From: Pseudomonas lini | GTDB lineage: Bacteria; Pseudomonadota; Gammaproteobacteria; Pseudomonadales; Pseudomonadaceae | Assembly: GCF_030812475.1 (NCBI RefSeq) | Contig: NZ_JAUSSR010000006.1 | Coordinates: 124,001-188,000, forward strand | Reading direction: 5' to 3' | DNA length: 64,000 nt | Shown here: positions 37,325 through 47,660 of the stretch, in pieces | How the letters are laid out: the number at the start of each line of letters is the position of its first letter | Position numbering within the stretch: position 1 is the first letter of the stretch | Program-made: the position numbers and the translations under genes | Notes under the pieces: model-generated | What the model was told of the DNA's origin: nothing | What the model saw: only the letters and a program-made list of their open reading frames with translations | The model's database searches: none

Positions 37325-38191
37325 TTGAATCTGCTGCAACATATTGCCCAGTCACGCCACCTGTTACGCAAGTCGGAGCTCAAGGTCGCCGACCACGTCC
37401 TGCTTGACCCGGCGGCGGTGATGCACAGTTCCATGGCCGACCTGGCCCACAGCGTGGGCATCAGTGAGCCGACGATCGTGCGGTTTTGCCGCGCCATCGG
37501 GTGCTCCGGCTTTCAGGATTTGAAGCTTAAGCTGGCGCAGAGCCTGGCGGCGGGGGCAAGCTTCGGGCAGTTCGCGATCCATGAAGACGATTCGGTCGCC
37601 GACTACAGCCTGAAAATCTTCGACACCACCCTGCACACCCTGATGGAAGTTCGCGAGCGCCTCGATCCAGTGGAATTGCAGCGGGCCGTGTCGCTCATGT
37701 CCCAGGCCCAGCGTGTGGAGTTCTACGGCTTTGGAGCGTCGGGTGCGGTGGCGGCAGACGCCCAGCACAAATTCTTTCGTTTGCTGCTGACCGCTGCGGC
37801 GTATTCCGACCCGCACATGCAGGCGATGTCGGCGGTGACCCTGAAGCCGACGGACGTGGCGATCTGCATTTCCCAGTCCGGGCGCTCCAAGGACCTGTTG
37901 ATCACTGCCAATCTGGTACGCGAAAGCGGCGCCTCGCTGATCACCCTGTGTCCGAGCCAGACGCCGTTGGCCGAGCTGTCGACGGTCAATCTGGCGATCG
38001 ATGTGCACGAAGACACTGAAATCTATACGCCGCTGACGTCGCGTATTGCCCACCTGGTGGTGATCGATGTATTGGCGATGGGCGTGGCAATGGCGCGTGG
38101 GCCAAGCCTGGTCAACCACCTCAAGAGCGTCAAGCGCAGCCTGCGCAGTTTGCGGCTGTCGCCCAAGTCGGTGAAAGCCCTCGACGACTGA
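37325..38191 (+). CDS. MurR/RpiR-family (HexR-type) transcriptional regulator
   Basis: 288 residues starting at TTG 37325 (MNLLQHIAQSRHLLRKSELK). The N-terminal helix-turn-helix (about 1-75; MADLAHSVGISEPTIVRFCR) is followed by a SIS sugar-phosphate-binding domain (about 120-260; FYGFGASGAVAADAQHKFFR; ICISQSGRSKDLL). HexR proteins release DNA when they bind KDPG. This copy, which I relate to PA5438, is not beside zwf/edd, so it may be a paralogue; the operator just upstream has the HexR form. It lies in a carbon-metabolism block with pycR-pycA-pycB. Confidence 0.9.
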   Translation: MNLLQHIAQSRHLLRKSELKVADHVLLDPAAVMHSSMADLAHSVGISEPTIVRFCRAIGCSGFQDLKLKLAQSLAAGASFGQFAIHEDDSVADYSLKIFDTTLHTLMEVRERLDPVELQRAVSLMSQAQRVEFYGFGASGAVAADAQHKFFRLLLTAAAYSDPHMQAMSAVTLKPTDVAICISQSGRSKDLLITANLVRESGASLITLCPSQTPLAELSTVNLAIDVHEDTEIYTPLTSRIAHLVVIDVLAMGVAMARGPSLVNHLKSVKRSLRSLRLSPKSVKALDD

Positions 38192-38219
38192 CGTCGTCAT
38201 AAGGTCGTTCCGACCTTAA

Positions 38220-38300
38220 TCGCGAGCAGGCTCGCTCCCACAGGGGACCGCGTCCGTCAGGACACCTCGGTCAAAAATGTGGGAGCGAGCCTGCTCGCGA
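38220..38300. repeat. REPIN
   Basis: A perfect 23-bp inverted repeat, TCGCGAGCAGGCTCGCTCCC plus ACA at 38220-38242 and its complement at 38278-38300, lies 28 bases after the RpiR gene. Confidence 0.9.
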
Positions 38301-38410
38301 TGGCGTCCTCAAAAACGCCGAAGATTCACATCCCTGTAACCCACCCGCCGCCAAACCGTCATCCCCCGCGCCCATCCTGTAACTCCCGTCATCGCCTTGG
38401 GAGACTCGAA

Positions 38411-38623
38411 ATGGCCCAGCCCTACGAAGAACGCAACAGCGCCGTCAGAACCCGTCGTCAGCAGGAAGACCAGCGCCGCATGGAATTTCGCCGCGCCATC
38501 GAAGATCGCTGTGAACGCCGTCAGCTTCTGGCCGAGATCGGCGATTTTCCCGACGATCTGGAACTCAACTTCTGGCAGGCAGCGCCCGTAGCTTCCCGTC
38601 GAAACGCTCAACCAGGGCGCTGA
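38411..38623 (+). CDS. Small Arg/Glu-rich protein (PA3496-like)
   Basis: 70 residues from ATG 38411 with GGGAG seven bases upstream. MAQPYEERNSAVRTRRQQED is followed by a helical stretch, QRRMEFRRAIEDRCERRQLL, and an acidic tail (EIGDFPDDLELNFWQ). It resembles the small PA3496-type proteins annotated as putative envelope-integrity factors, but I hold that match loosely. The last 59 bases overlap the 3' end of pycR on the other strand, an unusually long convergent overlap. Confidence 0.65.
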   Translation: MAQPYEERNSAVRTRRQQEDQRRMEFRRAIEDRCERRQLLAEIGDFPDDLELNFWQAAPVASRRNAQPGR

Positions 38624-39527
38624 TCTGCAGCCGCTCGCTGCGGATAAACGCAAGGAATGAGTGCGCCACCGGCGACAGCCGTTTGGCCTTGGCCTGTACC
38701 AGGCACCAGCTGCGATACAGCGGCAGTTCTTCGACCGGCAATTCGATCAGGCCGCCGGTCGCCAATTCAAGGTTCAGGGCGTGGCGCGTCAACAGCGCCA
38801 CGCCCAGACCCGCCAACACACACTCCCGTTGTGCTTCAGCTGACGAGACCTCCTGGGTCTGGTTGAAGTGCACACGTTTCTCCTTGAAATACTCTTCACA
38901 GGCCAGCCGCGTCCCGGAGCCATTCTCGCGCAGCAACAATGTGTAAGGCTCGAGATCCTGCAAGCGAAGAGGGCCCATGTGACACAGCGGATGATCCGGT
39001 GGTGCCACGGCGACAATAGGGTTGTTGAGGAACGGCAGGAATTCCAGTCCCATATCCTGCGGCACCATGGACATGATCACGAGGTCATCGCGATTATCGG
39101 AAAGACGTCGAATCACCTGGCCACGGTTGACCACTGTCAGTTGCAGGTTGACCTCCGGATGCTGGCGTTTGAATGCAGCAAACAGATGCGGCACGAAATA
39201 CTTGGCGCTGGATTCCACTGCCAGTTTCAGTTGGCCCTGCAGCGAGCCTTGCATGTCCGAGAGCTGCATATCCAGGTTTTCCAGGCGCCCGAAAATGTCC
39301 CGACTGGCGCGCTGTAAAGCTTCGGCCGCTTCCGTCATATAGAGTTTTTTGCCGACGTAGTCGAACAAAGGTTGGCCGATCAGCTCCTCGAGTTGACGGA
39401 TCTGCAGGCTGACGGCAGGTTGTGTGAGGGACATTTCTTCGGCTGCGCGGCTGTAGGACCTTAAATCACAGACCTCGTTGAAGATTTGCAATTGACGCAA
39501 TGTCATACGCATCAAGGACTTACGCAT
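38565..39527 (-). CDS. pycR: LysR-family regulator PycR
   Basis: 320 residues. The helix-turn-helix (about 8-67; LRSYSRAAEEMSLTQPAVSL) and the effector domain (about 95-300) are intact. It is divergent from the pyruvate carboxylase genes, the arrangement known for P. aeruginosa PycR (PA5437). GAAGAG precedes the ATG. The sequence falls in the CbbR-like branch of the family. The likely operator ATAAGTCTTTACTTAT lies 38 bases upstream of its start. Confidence 0.88.
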   Translation of the reverse strand: MRKSLMRMTLRQLQIFNEVCDLRSYSRAAEEMSLTQPAVSLQIRQLEELIGQPLFDYVGKKLYMTEAAEALQRASRDIFGRLENLDMQLSDMQGSLQGQLKLAVESSAKYFVPHLFAAFKRQHPEVNLQLTVVNRGQVIRRLSDNRDDLVIMSMVPQDMGLEFLPFLNNPIVAVAPPDHPLCHMGPLRLQDLEPYTLLLRENGSGTRLACEEYFKEKRVHFNQTQEVSSAEAQRECVLAGLGVALLTRHALNLELATGGLIELPVEELPLYRSWCLVQAKAKRLSPVAHSFLAFIRSERLQISALVERFDGKLRALPARS

Positions 39528-39564
39528 AATTCAAGGTCTCTTCCCGCCTATTGATACGCCAACT

Positions 39565-39580
39565 ATAAGTCTTTACTTAT
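39565..39580. promoter_or_regulatory. Inverted repeat in the pycR-pycA divergent promoter
   Basis: ATAAGT-CTTT-ACTTAT is a perfect 6-bp inverted repeat containing the T-N11-A form typical of LysR sites. It is placed close to the pycR start, suggesting autoregulation and control of pycAB. Confidence 0.55.
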
Positions 39581-39717
39581 GTCTGACCCAATAATTAATC
39601 ATTTTTGTTAATCCCTTGCGGGGGCTAGTGTGTGGCTGCGACTAAATCGAAACATTTGGTCACGCGTCGACCTGGCATAGCAGGTCGTGGGTACCACCGG
39701 CTCAAGGGAACCTCCAA

Positions 39718-41133
<1,416 letters not shown>

Positions 41134-41144
41134 GGAATACTCCA

Positions 41145-42953
41145 ATGACTAAGAAAATCCACGTTACCGACACAATCCTGCGCGACGCCCACCAATCGCT
41201 GCTCGCCACCCGCATGCGCACCGAAGACATGCTGCCGATCTGCGACAAGCTCGACAAAGTCGGCTACTGGTCGCTTGAGTGCTGGGGTGGCGCGACCTTC
41301 GACGCCTGCGTACGCTTCCTGAAAGAAGACCCGTGGGAGCGCCTGCGCCAGCTGCGTGCCGCGTTGCCTAACACTCGCCTGCAGATGCTCCTGCGTGGCC
41401 AGAACCTGCTGGGCTACCGCCACTACAGCGACGACGTGGTCAAGGCCTTCGTCGCCAAGGCCGCGGTCAACGGCATCGACGTGTTCCGCATCTTCGACGC
41501 CATGAACGACGTGCGTAACCTGCGTACCGCCATCGAAGCGGTAAAAGCGGCCGGCAAACACGCCCAGGGCACCATCGCCTACACCACCAGCCCGGTGCAC
41601 ACCATCGACGCGTTCGTGGCCCAGGCACGGCAAATGGAAGCCATGGGTTGCGACTCGGTGGCCATCAAGGACATGGCCGGCCTGCTGACCCCGTACGCCA
41701 CTGGCGAGCTGGTCAAGGCGCTGAAAGCCGAACAGTCGCTACCCGTGTTCATTCACTCCCACGACACGGCTGGCCTGGCAGCGATGTGCCAACTCAAGGC
41801 CATCGAAAACGGTGCCGACCACATCGACACCGCGATCTCCAGCTTCGCCTCCGGCACCAGCCACCCAGGCACCGAATCGATGGTCGCGGCGCTTAAAGGC
41901 AGCGAGTACGACACCGGCCTGAACCTGGAACTGCTGCAAGAGATCGGCCTGTACTTCTATGCCGTGCGCAAGAAGTACCATCAGTTCGAAAGCGAGTTCA
42001 CCGCCGTCGATACTCGCGTGCAAGTCAACCAGGTACCGGGCGGGATGATCTCCAACCTGGCCAACCAGTTGAAAGAGCAGGGCGCCTTGAACCGCATGAG
42101 CGAAGTGCTGGCGGAGATCCCGCGCGTTCGCGAAGACCTCGGCTTCCCGCCGCTGGTGACCCCGACTTCGCAGATCGTCGGCACCCAGGCATTCTTCAAC
42201 GTGCTGGCCGGTGAGCGCTACAAGACCATCACCAACGAAGTGAAGCTTTACCTGCAAGGCGGCTATGGCAAGGCGCCGGGCACCGTGAACGAAAAACTGC
42301 GTCGACAGGCGATCGGCAGCGAAGAAGTGATCGACGTCCGTCCGGCTGACCTGCTCAAGCCGGAAATGACCAAGCTGCGTGCCGAAATCGGCGCCGTGGC
42401 CAAGTCTGAAGAAGACGTGCTGACCTACGCCATGTTCCCGGACATCGGGCGCAAGTTCCTCGAAGAACGTGCAGCCGGCACCCTGACGCCGGAAGTTCTG
42501 CTGCCGATTCCGGAAGCGGGCGGCGTTTCCTCCGCCGGTGGCGAAGGTGTGCCGACCGAGTTCGTCATCGACGTCCACGGCGAAACCTATCGCGTCGACA
42601 TCACCGGTGTCGGCGTCAAGGCGGAAGGCAAGCGTCACTTCTACCTGTCCATCGACGGCATGCCGGAAGAAGTGGTGTTCGAACCGCTTAACGAGTTCGT
42701 CGGCGGCGGCAGCAGCAAGCGCAAGCAAGCCACGGCACCGGGCCACGTCAGCACCACCATGCCAGGCAATATCGTCGACGTGCTGGTCAAGGAAGGCGAC
42801 ATGGTCAAAGCCGGCCAGGCCGTACTGATCACCGAAGCGATGAAGATGGAAACCGAAGTCCAGGCAGCCATCGCAGGTAAAGTCACCGCCATCCACGTGG
42901 CCAAGGGCGACCGGGTGAACCCGGGCGAAATCCTGATCGAGATCGAAGGCTGA
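41145..42953 (+). CDS. pycB: Pyruvate carboxylase subunit B (carboxyltransferase and biotin carrier)
   Basis: 602 residues from ATG 41145, with GAGGAA upstream. The DRE-TIM barrel carboxyltransferase domain (about 1-300) starts VTDTILRDAHQSLLATRMRT and has the metal-binding and lysine motifs (AIKDMAGLLTPY; IHSHDTAGLA). A conserved middle domain (about 310-460) follows, and the C-terminal biotinyl domain has the biotinylated lysine at about residue 567 in EAMKMETEV. It is often annotated oadA because it resembles oxaloacetate decarboxylase alpha. There is no oadB/oadG nearby, so pyruvate carboxylase is the right call. Confidence 0.94.
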   Translation: MTKKIHVTDTILRDAHQSLLATRMRTEDMLPICDKLDKVGYWSLECWGGATFDACVRFLKEDPWERLRQLRAALPNTRLQMLLRGQNLLGYRHYSDDVVKAFVAKAAVNGIDVFRIFDAMNDVRNLRTAIEAVKAAGKHAQGTIAYTTSPVHTIDAFVAQARQMEAMGCDSVAIKDMAGLLTPYATGELVKALKAEQSLPVFIHSHDTAGLAAMCQLKAIENGADHIDTAISSFASGTSHPGTESMVAALKGSEYDTGLNLELLQEIGLYFYAVRKKYHQFESEFTAVDTRVQVNQVPGGMISNLANQLKEQGALNRMSEVLAEIPRVREDLGFPPLVTPTSQIVGTQAFFNVLAGERYKTITNEVKLYLQGGYGKAPGTVNEKLRRQAIGSEEVIDVRPADLLKPEMTKLRAEIGAVAKSEEDVLTYAMFPDIGRKFLEERAAGTLTPEVLLPIPEAGGVSSAGGEGVPTEFVIDVHGETYRVDITGVGVKAEGKRHFYLSIDGMPEEVVFEPLNEFVGGGSSKRKQATAPGHVSTTMPGNIVDVLVKEGDMVKAGQAVLITEAMKMETEVQAAIAGKVTAIHVAKGDRVNPGEILIEIEG

Positions 42954-42985
42954 TTCAACAGCCTCGATTCAACGCTTTAGACCTC

Positions 42986-43012
42986 GGGGGAGCATGTGCT
43001 CCCCTTTTTTTA
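42986..43012 (+). terminator. Rho-independent terminator of pycAB
   Basis: GGGGAGCA-TG-TGCTCCCC followed by seven Ts, 33 bases past the pycB stop. Confidence 0.92.
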
Positions 43013-43056
43013 TTTATTCGACTCAGCCCCTGCAGGAGCAGCCGTTGGCTTTTAAC

Positions 43057-43893
43057 CTAGCTACGGCTCAAATACGCCTTCCCATAATGCCGCTCCATCC
43101 GCGCCTGAATCAGCTCCAGCCCGATCGACATCAGCCAATAAATAATCGCCGCCGTCGTGAGCATCTCGATATAGCGATAGCTCGAGCGCCCATACGATTG
43201 CGCCAGGAACATCACCTCCCAAACCCCCATCACCGAAATCAGTGATGAGTCTTTGAGCATGGAGATGAACTGGTTGGTGGTGGGCGGGATGATGGTGCGC
43301 ATGGCCTGGGGCAGGGTGACGCGCCAGAAGATCACGGTTTTGCCCATGCCCAATGCCAGCGACGCTTCGCGTTGGCCATGGGGGACGCCGAGGATGCCGG
43401 CGCGGAAAATTTCGCTCAAGTAGGCGCCGTAGTTCAGCGACAGAGCGATGATGCCGGCGGCAATGGCGCCGGGCACGATACCGAGTTGTGGCAGGCCGAG
43501 GTAGATCAGCAGAATCTGAATCAGCAGCGGTGTGCCGCGAAAGAACGAGGCATAGAAGCTCGCGATACCGAACGCCACCGCGCTTTTCGACAGCCGCGCC
43601 AAAGCGGTAATGAAGCCCAGCAGCGACGACGCCACGATCGAGCACAGGCACAAGAACAACGTCAGCGCTGCGCCTTGCAGGAAGCCGTTGGGCGCCAGTT
43701 GCAGGCCGATCAGGTTCGGCAGTTTGTCGAGGATGATCGAGAACTTCAGGTCGAAGCTCAGGAAGAAACTCGCGAACAAGCCGAACATCGCCGCCCAGGT
43801 CAGATACAGCCGGGTACGGAATCCGAAAATCCTTTGCAGGAATGACTCAGCCGCTGGTTGCGGCGGCTGAGGTGGTTTGGGGAAAGAAGTCAT
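43057..43893 (-). CDS. Polar amino-acid ABC transporter permease (HisM/GlnP type)
   Basis: 278 residues from ATG 43893, which overlaps the stop of the binding-protein gene (ATGA). A Pro-rich N-terminal tail precedes five to six transmembrane helices. The coupling-helix motif EASLALGMGKTVIFWRVTLP with QAMRTIIPPTTNQFISMLKD is the conserved EAA loop. It should form the channel for an amino-acid importer with the binding protein just upstream. No ATP-binding subunit gene is in this operon, which ends convergent with pycB; the ATPase must come from elsewhere. Confidence 0.9.
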   Translation of the reverse strand: MTSFPKPPQPPQPAAESFLQRIFGFRTRLYLTWAAMFGLFASFFLSFDLKFSIILDKLPNLIGLQLAPNGFLQGAALTLFLCLCSIVASSLLGFITALARLSKSAVAFGIASFYASFFRGTPLLIQILLIYLGLPQLGIVPGAIAAGIIALSLNYGAYLSEIFRAGILGVPHGQREASLALGMGKTVIFWRVTLPQAMRTIIPPTTNQFISMLKDSSLISVMGVWEVMFLAQSYGRSSYRYIEMLTTAAIIYWLMSIGLELIQARMERHYGKAYLSRS

Positions 43894-44711
43894 TTGCTGA
43901 TGTCGGCGCCGATCCATTTTTGCGACAGCTTGCTCAAGGTACCGTCCTGTTTCAGCTGGGCAAACACATCACGTACTTTGGCGTCCCACTGGGCGTCGCC
44001 TTTTTCGATGGCCACCGAGTTCGGCTCCGAGTACAGCGGCTCACCGGCGAGCTTGAAGCGCTGGTCTTGATTCAGGCGTGGTTGCGCGGTCACCAGATTG
44101 GTGAGAATCGCGTCCAGACGTACGCCAGCGCCCAGGCCCAAATCCTGGAACGCGACGTTGTCGGTGTCATACGGGGCGATCTGCACATTCTCGAACGGGT
44201 ACTGTAATTGGGTGTATTCGGCGCCTTCGATCACCAGGTTTTTGTTCAGGTAGCTTTCATAGCTGGAGGCGCTGGTGAGGCCGACTTTTTTGCCGCTCAG
44301 GTCCTTGGCGCTGTGAATGCTGTCGTTCTTGGCGTTGACCACAATCACCGCAGGGGAGGCGTAGTACTCGACCGGGAAGTCGAAGACTTCAGCGCGGGCT
44401 TTGCTCGGGGTCATGGAGCAGATGCAGATGTCATAACGCCCGCTCCAGCGACCGGCGGCGATCACATCCCAGGACGGCGTTTCGAGGCGCAGCCTGACGC
44501 CCAGCTTGTCCGCCACGGCCTTGGCCACATCGACGTCGAAACCGTCGAGCTGGTTTTGATCGTTGAGGAACGAGAAGGGCGGATAGCTTTCCATCAACAC
44601 GCCCACCAGTTCTTTCTTTTTCTCGATGCGATCCAGGGTAGCGCCCGCAAAGGCTTGGGTAGAGGCAGCCAAAATCGTCAGGCCCAGGGCCAGCAGTGGT
44701 TGAAATTTCAC
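43890..44711 (-). CDS. Family 3 periplasmic amino-acid-binding protein
   Basis: 273 residues from GTG 44711 with AGGGAT upstream; the open frame continues to 44876 but lacks a signal there. The signal peptide is MKFQPLLALGLTILAASTQA (cleavage near AFA). The mature protein shows YPPFSFLNDQNQLDGFDVDV and DICICSMTPSKARAEVFDFP, typical of the SBP_bac_3 fold. It is divergent from a homocysteine methyltransferase gene, so a methionine-like or S-methylmethionine ligand is possible, but the sequence does not prove it. Confidence 0.88.
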   Translation of the reverse strand: MKFQPLLALGLTILAASTQAFAGATLDRIEKKKELVGVLMESYPPFSFLNDQNQLDGFDVDVAKAVADKLGVRLRLETPSWDVIAAGRWSGRYDICICSMTPSKARAEVFDFPVEYYASPAVIVVNAKNDSIHSAKDLSGKKVGLTSASSYESYLNKNLVIEGAEYTQLQYPFENVQIAPYDTDNVAFQDLGLGAGVRLDAILTNLVTAQPRLNQDQRFKLAGEPLYSEPNSVAIEKGDAQWDAKVRDVFAQLKQDGTLSKLSQKWIGADISK

Positions 44712-44822
44712 AGTTGATCCCTGAAAAAAAGAGGTTGTTATTAACCGGGTGGTGCGTATTAAATAGTTATAAGAAAGAGTCTGATAGTGAGTTATTTTCA
44801 TAAGCTTATGAGTGAAAAGAAT

Positions 44823-45722
44823 ATGGGCGCAGGCAGCACGGTAATTCTGGATGGCGGCATGGGTCGTGAGCTGCAACGCCGAGGGGCGCCGTTCAGGCAG
44901 CCTGAGTGGTCCGCGCTGGCTCTAAGCGAAGCGCCGCAAGCGGTGGAAGCGGTGCACGCAGCTTATATCGAAAGCGGTGCGAACGTGATCACCAGCAACA
45001 GTTATGCGGTGGTGCCGTTCCATATTGGCGAAGAGCGTTTTGCCGCTGAGGGCCAGGCGCTCGCGGCATTGGCCGGCGAACTGGCCCGTCGTGCAGTCGA
45101 TGCGGCAGGTAAACCGGTGCGCGTGGCCGGTTCATTGCCGCCGTTGTTCGGCTCCTATCGCCCGGACCTGTTCGATGCTGCGCGGGTGACTGAACTGTTG
45201 ACGCCTCTGGTCGATGGCCTGGCGCCTCACGTCGACCTGTGGCTGGCCGAAACCCAGAGCTCGATCGTCGAGGCACGGGCGATCCATGCCGGACTGCCGA
45301 AGGACGGCAAGCCGTTCTGGCTGTCGTTTACCCTGAAGGATGAAGACATTGACGAAGTGGCGCGTTTGCGCTCGGGTGAACCGGTCGCCGAGGCTGCTGC
45401 AGTGGCGGCCGAGTTGGGCGTCGAGACCTTGCTGTTCAATTGCAGTCAGCCGGAAGTGATTGGTGCGGCGATCGATGCGGCGCGGGAAACCTTTGAACGC
45501 TTGGGTGTGAAGATTCACATCGGCGCGTACGCCAATGCCTTCCCGCCGCAGCCGAAAGAGGCCACGGCCAATGACGGTCTGGACCCGTTGCGCGACGATC
45601 TCGACCCTCCGGGTTATCTGCAATGGGCGGCCGATTGGCAACAGCGCGGGGCCAGCCATTTGGGCGGTTGCTGCGGGATCGGGCCGGAGCATATTGCGGT
45701 GCTCGCCCAGAAACTGGCGTGA
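44823..45722 (+). CDS. Homocysteine S-methyltransferase family protein
   Basis: 299 residues from ATG 44823 (MGAGSTVILDGGMGRELQRR); ATG 44808 and GTG 44787 are in-frame alternatives without a better ribosome site. The zinc triad is present: Cys in LLFNCSQPE and the pair in GGCCGIGPEH. These enzymes methylate homocysteine from S-methylmethionine or related donors, giving methionine. It is about the size of MmuM. The divergent ABC genes may import the donor (inference). Confidence 0.87.
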   Translation: MGAGSTVILDGGMGRELQRRGAPFRQPEWSALALSEAPQAVEAVHAAYIESGANVITSNSYAVVPFHIGEERFAAEGQALAALAGELARRAVDAAGKPVRVAGSLPPLFGSYRPDLFDAARVTELLTPLVDGLAPHVDLWLAETQSSIVEARAIHAGLPKDGKPFWLSFTLKDEDIDEVARLRSGEPVAEAAAVAAELGVETLLFNCSQPEVIGAAIDAARETFERLGVKIHIGAYANAFPPQPKEATANDGLDPLRDDLDPPGYLQWAADWQQRGASHLGGCCGIGPEHIAVLAQKLA

Positions 45723-45727
45723 TGTCA

Positions 45728-45828
45728 ATCGCCGGCAAGCCGGTCTCGCTCCCAATGGATCTTCATGGAACACGTAATTTGTGTTCGACAACGATCCAGG
45801 GTGGGAGCGAGGCCGGCTTGCCGGCGAT
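45728..45828. repeat. REPIN, GCCGGCAAGCCGG subtype
   Basis: Inverted 27-base arms at 45728-45754 and 45802-45828, one mismatch. The core CGCCGGCAAGCCGG differs from the REPINs at 31.8, 38.2 and 57.6 kb. Confidence 0.88.
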
Positions 45829-45851
45829 GGCGTCCGCCCGGGCGCTGAAGA

Positions 45852-46523
45852 TTACTGGCGGCACTGCACCAGCGTTTTCACCTGCCCCGATTCCGTCTGG
45901 TTCTCATCGGACAGCCACCGCTCGAACCCCGCGCCAATCGCTGGCCATTCCGAGTCCAGAATCGAATACCACGCGGTATCCCGGTTCTGCCCCTTGACCA
46001 CCATGTGCTGACGGAACACCCCTTCAAAGCTGAATCCCAGCCGTTCGGCTGCGTACTTGGAGCGGGCATTGCCGTTATTGCATTTCCACTCCAGGCGCCG
46101 GTACCCCAGATCAAAGGAGTGCCGGGCCAGCAAATAAATCGCCTCGGTGCTTTTTGGCGAACGCTGCATCGGCGCACCGAAAGTCACGTGGCCGATCTCG
46201 ATGCGGCCCTGTGACGGGACGATCGACATGAGGCTGAGGATGCCTTGCACCTCGCCGCTGGCGCGGTCGATTACGCTGAAGAAGTAGGGATCGCTGTTGG
46301 CCGCATGATTGTTCAGCCAGCCATCGAAAGCACTGCGCTCCGGGAATGGCCCATACGGTAGATAGTCCCAAAGCTTCGGATCGGCGCCCGGGCCTTCCAG
46401 GGCATTCCACAAACCGTCGCCGTGGCGTGCCGGATCAAGTTTTTCCAGGCGGATAAAGCGCCCTTCGATCGTTTGAACCGTCGGTGCCGGGACGCCTTTC
46501 CAGTCCGCGAGTGAAGTCGTCAT
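45852..46523 (-). CDS. GNAT-family N-acetyltransferase
   Basis: 223 residues from ATG 46523 with AAGGAG upstream; the longer frame to 46649 would overlap the neighbouring gene. The pattern IEGRFIRLEKLDPARHGDGL, GHVTFGAPMQRSPKSTEAIY and LEWKCNNGNARSKYAAERLG is that of the RimJ/RimL-like branch of GNAT. Substrate unknown. It is the third gene of a paiB-GNAT-GNAT operon, overlapping the second by four bases. Confidence 0.88.
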   Translation of the reverse strand: MTTSLADWKGVPAPTVQTIEGRFIRLEKLDPARHGDGLWNALEGPGADPKLWDYLPYGPFPERSAFDGWLNNHAANSDPYFFSVIDRASGEVQGILSLMSIVPSQGRIEIGHVTFGAPMQRSPKSTEAIYLLARHSFDLGYRRLEWKCNNGNARSKYAAERLGFSFEGVFRQHMVVKGQNRDTAWYSILDSEWPAIGAGFERWLSDENQTESGQVKTLVQCRQ

Positions 46524-46987
46524 GCTGTGCTCCTTGAACCTTGAATGGCTTTGCGAAACTGGATGAAACCAGGCCGTTCGGCGATGCGCTCGTAAAGCTG
46601 GATCGCGGTGGCGTTGGTTTCGTGGGTCAGCCAGTGGACCTTGCAGCAACCGTCCTCCCTGGCTGTGGCGTATACGTACTCAATCAGCTTGCGGCCGACG
46701 CCGGTGCCGCGGGATTGCGGCGTTACCAGCAAGTCTTGCAGGTAGCAGGAATTTTCGATGCTCCAGTTCGAACGATGGTAAATGAAGTTCACCATCCCTA
46801 CCGCTTCGTCACTGGCCCAGGCCAGCGCCGAGTGGGTCGGTTCGCCAGGGTCGAGCATGCGCTGCCAGGTACTTTGGGTGACAGCCTCGGGCAGTTCGGT
46901 GTTATAGAAGCGCAGATAGGCCTGCCACAACGGCAACCAGGCAGCATGGTCATCGGCGCTGACCTGGCGAATCTCGATCTGACTCAT
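46520..46987 (-). CDS. GNAT-family N-acetyltransferase
   Basis: 155 residues, AAGGAACG upstream of ATG 46987. LQDLLVTPQSRGTGVGRKLI is the acetyl-CoA pyrophosphate loop (Q/RxxGxG/A form), and VHWLTHETNATAIQLYERIA is motif B. Distinct from its downstream neighbour in sequence and length. Probably acetylates a small amine or peptide; substrate not determinable. Confidence 0.9.
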   Translation of the reverse strand: MSQIEIRQVSADDHAAWLPLWQAYLRFYNTELPEAVTQSTWQRMLDPGEPTHSALAWASDEAVGMVNFIYHRSNWSIENSCYLQDLLVTPQSRGTGVGRKLIEYVYATAREDGCCKVHWLTHETNATAIQLYERIAERPGFIQFRKAIQGSRSTA

Positions 46988-46996
46988 GTTCGTTCC

Positions 46997-47620
46997 TTAA
47001 CGCATCAAATGGGCGAGGGCCAGGTCATGCGCATCGGGGCTGGCGGCGAGCCCCTCGCGCACGCCGGCGATGTCGGTGGTGCTGCGGTTCTGGCTGAGTT
47101 TGCGCTTGCCTTCCAGGCGCTCGATCGGCAAGGCAAAACCGACGATGGCCTTGAGCATCCCGTCAATGTAGTCCGCTGGCGCGTCCGCGACCTTCCACGG
47201 ATTGTTGCGACCTGCTTCATGACGATCCGTCAGAGCGCTGACCAGGTTACGCAGGCGAATGGCGTCGGTGAACACCTCGGCCGTGCCGTAAGCATGCACG
47301 GCCACGTAATTCCAGGTCGGCACGACCTTGCCGTGCTCGGCTTTGCTCGGGTAAAACCCCGGGCTGACGTAGGCATCGGCACCGGCAAAAATCACCAGCG
47401 CTTGAGCGCCATTCTGCAATTCCCGCCATTGCGGATTGGCCCGGGCGAAGTGGCCAAAGAGGGTGCCGTTCGGGCCTTGGTCGGGGCGAAGCAGCAGTGG
47501 CAAATGACTGGCCTGCAGACCTTGCTCCCCATGGGTAACCAGCACGGCAAGGCGGGTGCCGAGTATCTGCTGCTGCAATTCATGCAAATCGTTGATGGCA
47601 AAGTTGCTTGGCGTGTACAT
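46997..47620 (-). CDS. PaiB-family FMN-binding protein
   Basis: 207 residues, AAGGAAAA before the ATG. MYTPSNFAINDLHELQQQIL, HLPLLLRPDQGPNGTLFGHF, ARANPQWREL and VPTWNYVAVHAYGTAEV are hallmarks of the PaiB/protease-synthase-and-sporulation regulator family, a split-barrel FMN-binding protein. It heads an operon with two acetyltransferases, recalling the Bacillus paiAB pairing of an N-acetyltransferase (polyamine) with PaiB. It is divergent from a MocR regulator. Confidence 0.9.
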   Translation of the reverse strand: MYTPSNFAINDLHELQQQILGTRLAVLVTHGEQGLQASHLPLLLRPDQGPNGTLFGHFARANPQWRELQNGAQALVIFAGADAYVSPGFYPSKAEHGKVVPTWNYVAVHAYGTAEVFTDAIRLRNLVSALTDRHEAGRNNPWKVADAPADYIDGMLKAIVGFALPIERLEGKRKLSQNRSTTDIAGVREGLAASPDAHDLALAHLMR

Positions 47621-47660
47621 GGAGATTTTCCTTGGCGAATGTGTTCATCCTAGGCAGGCT

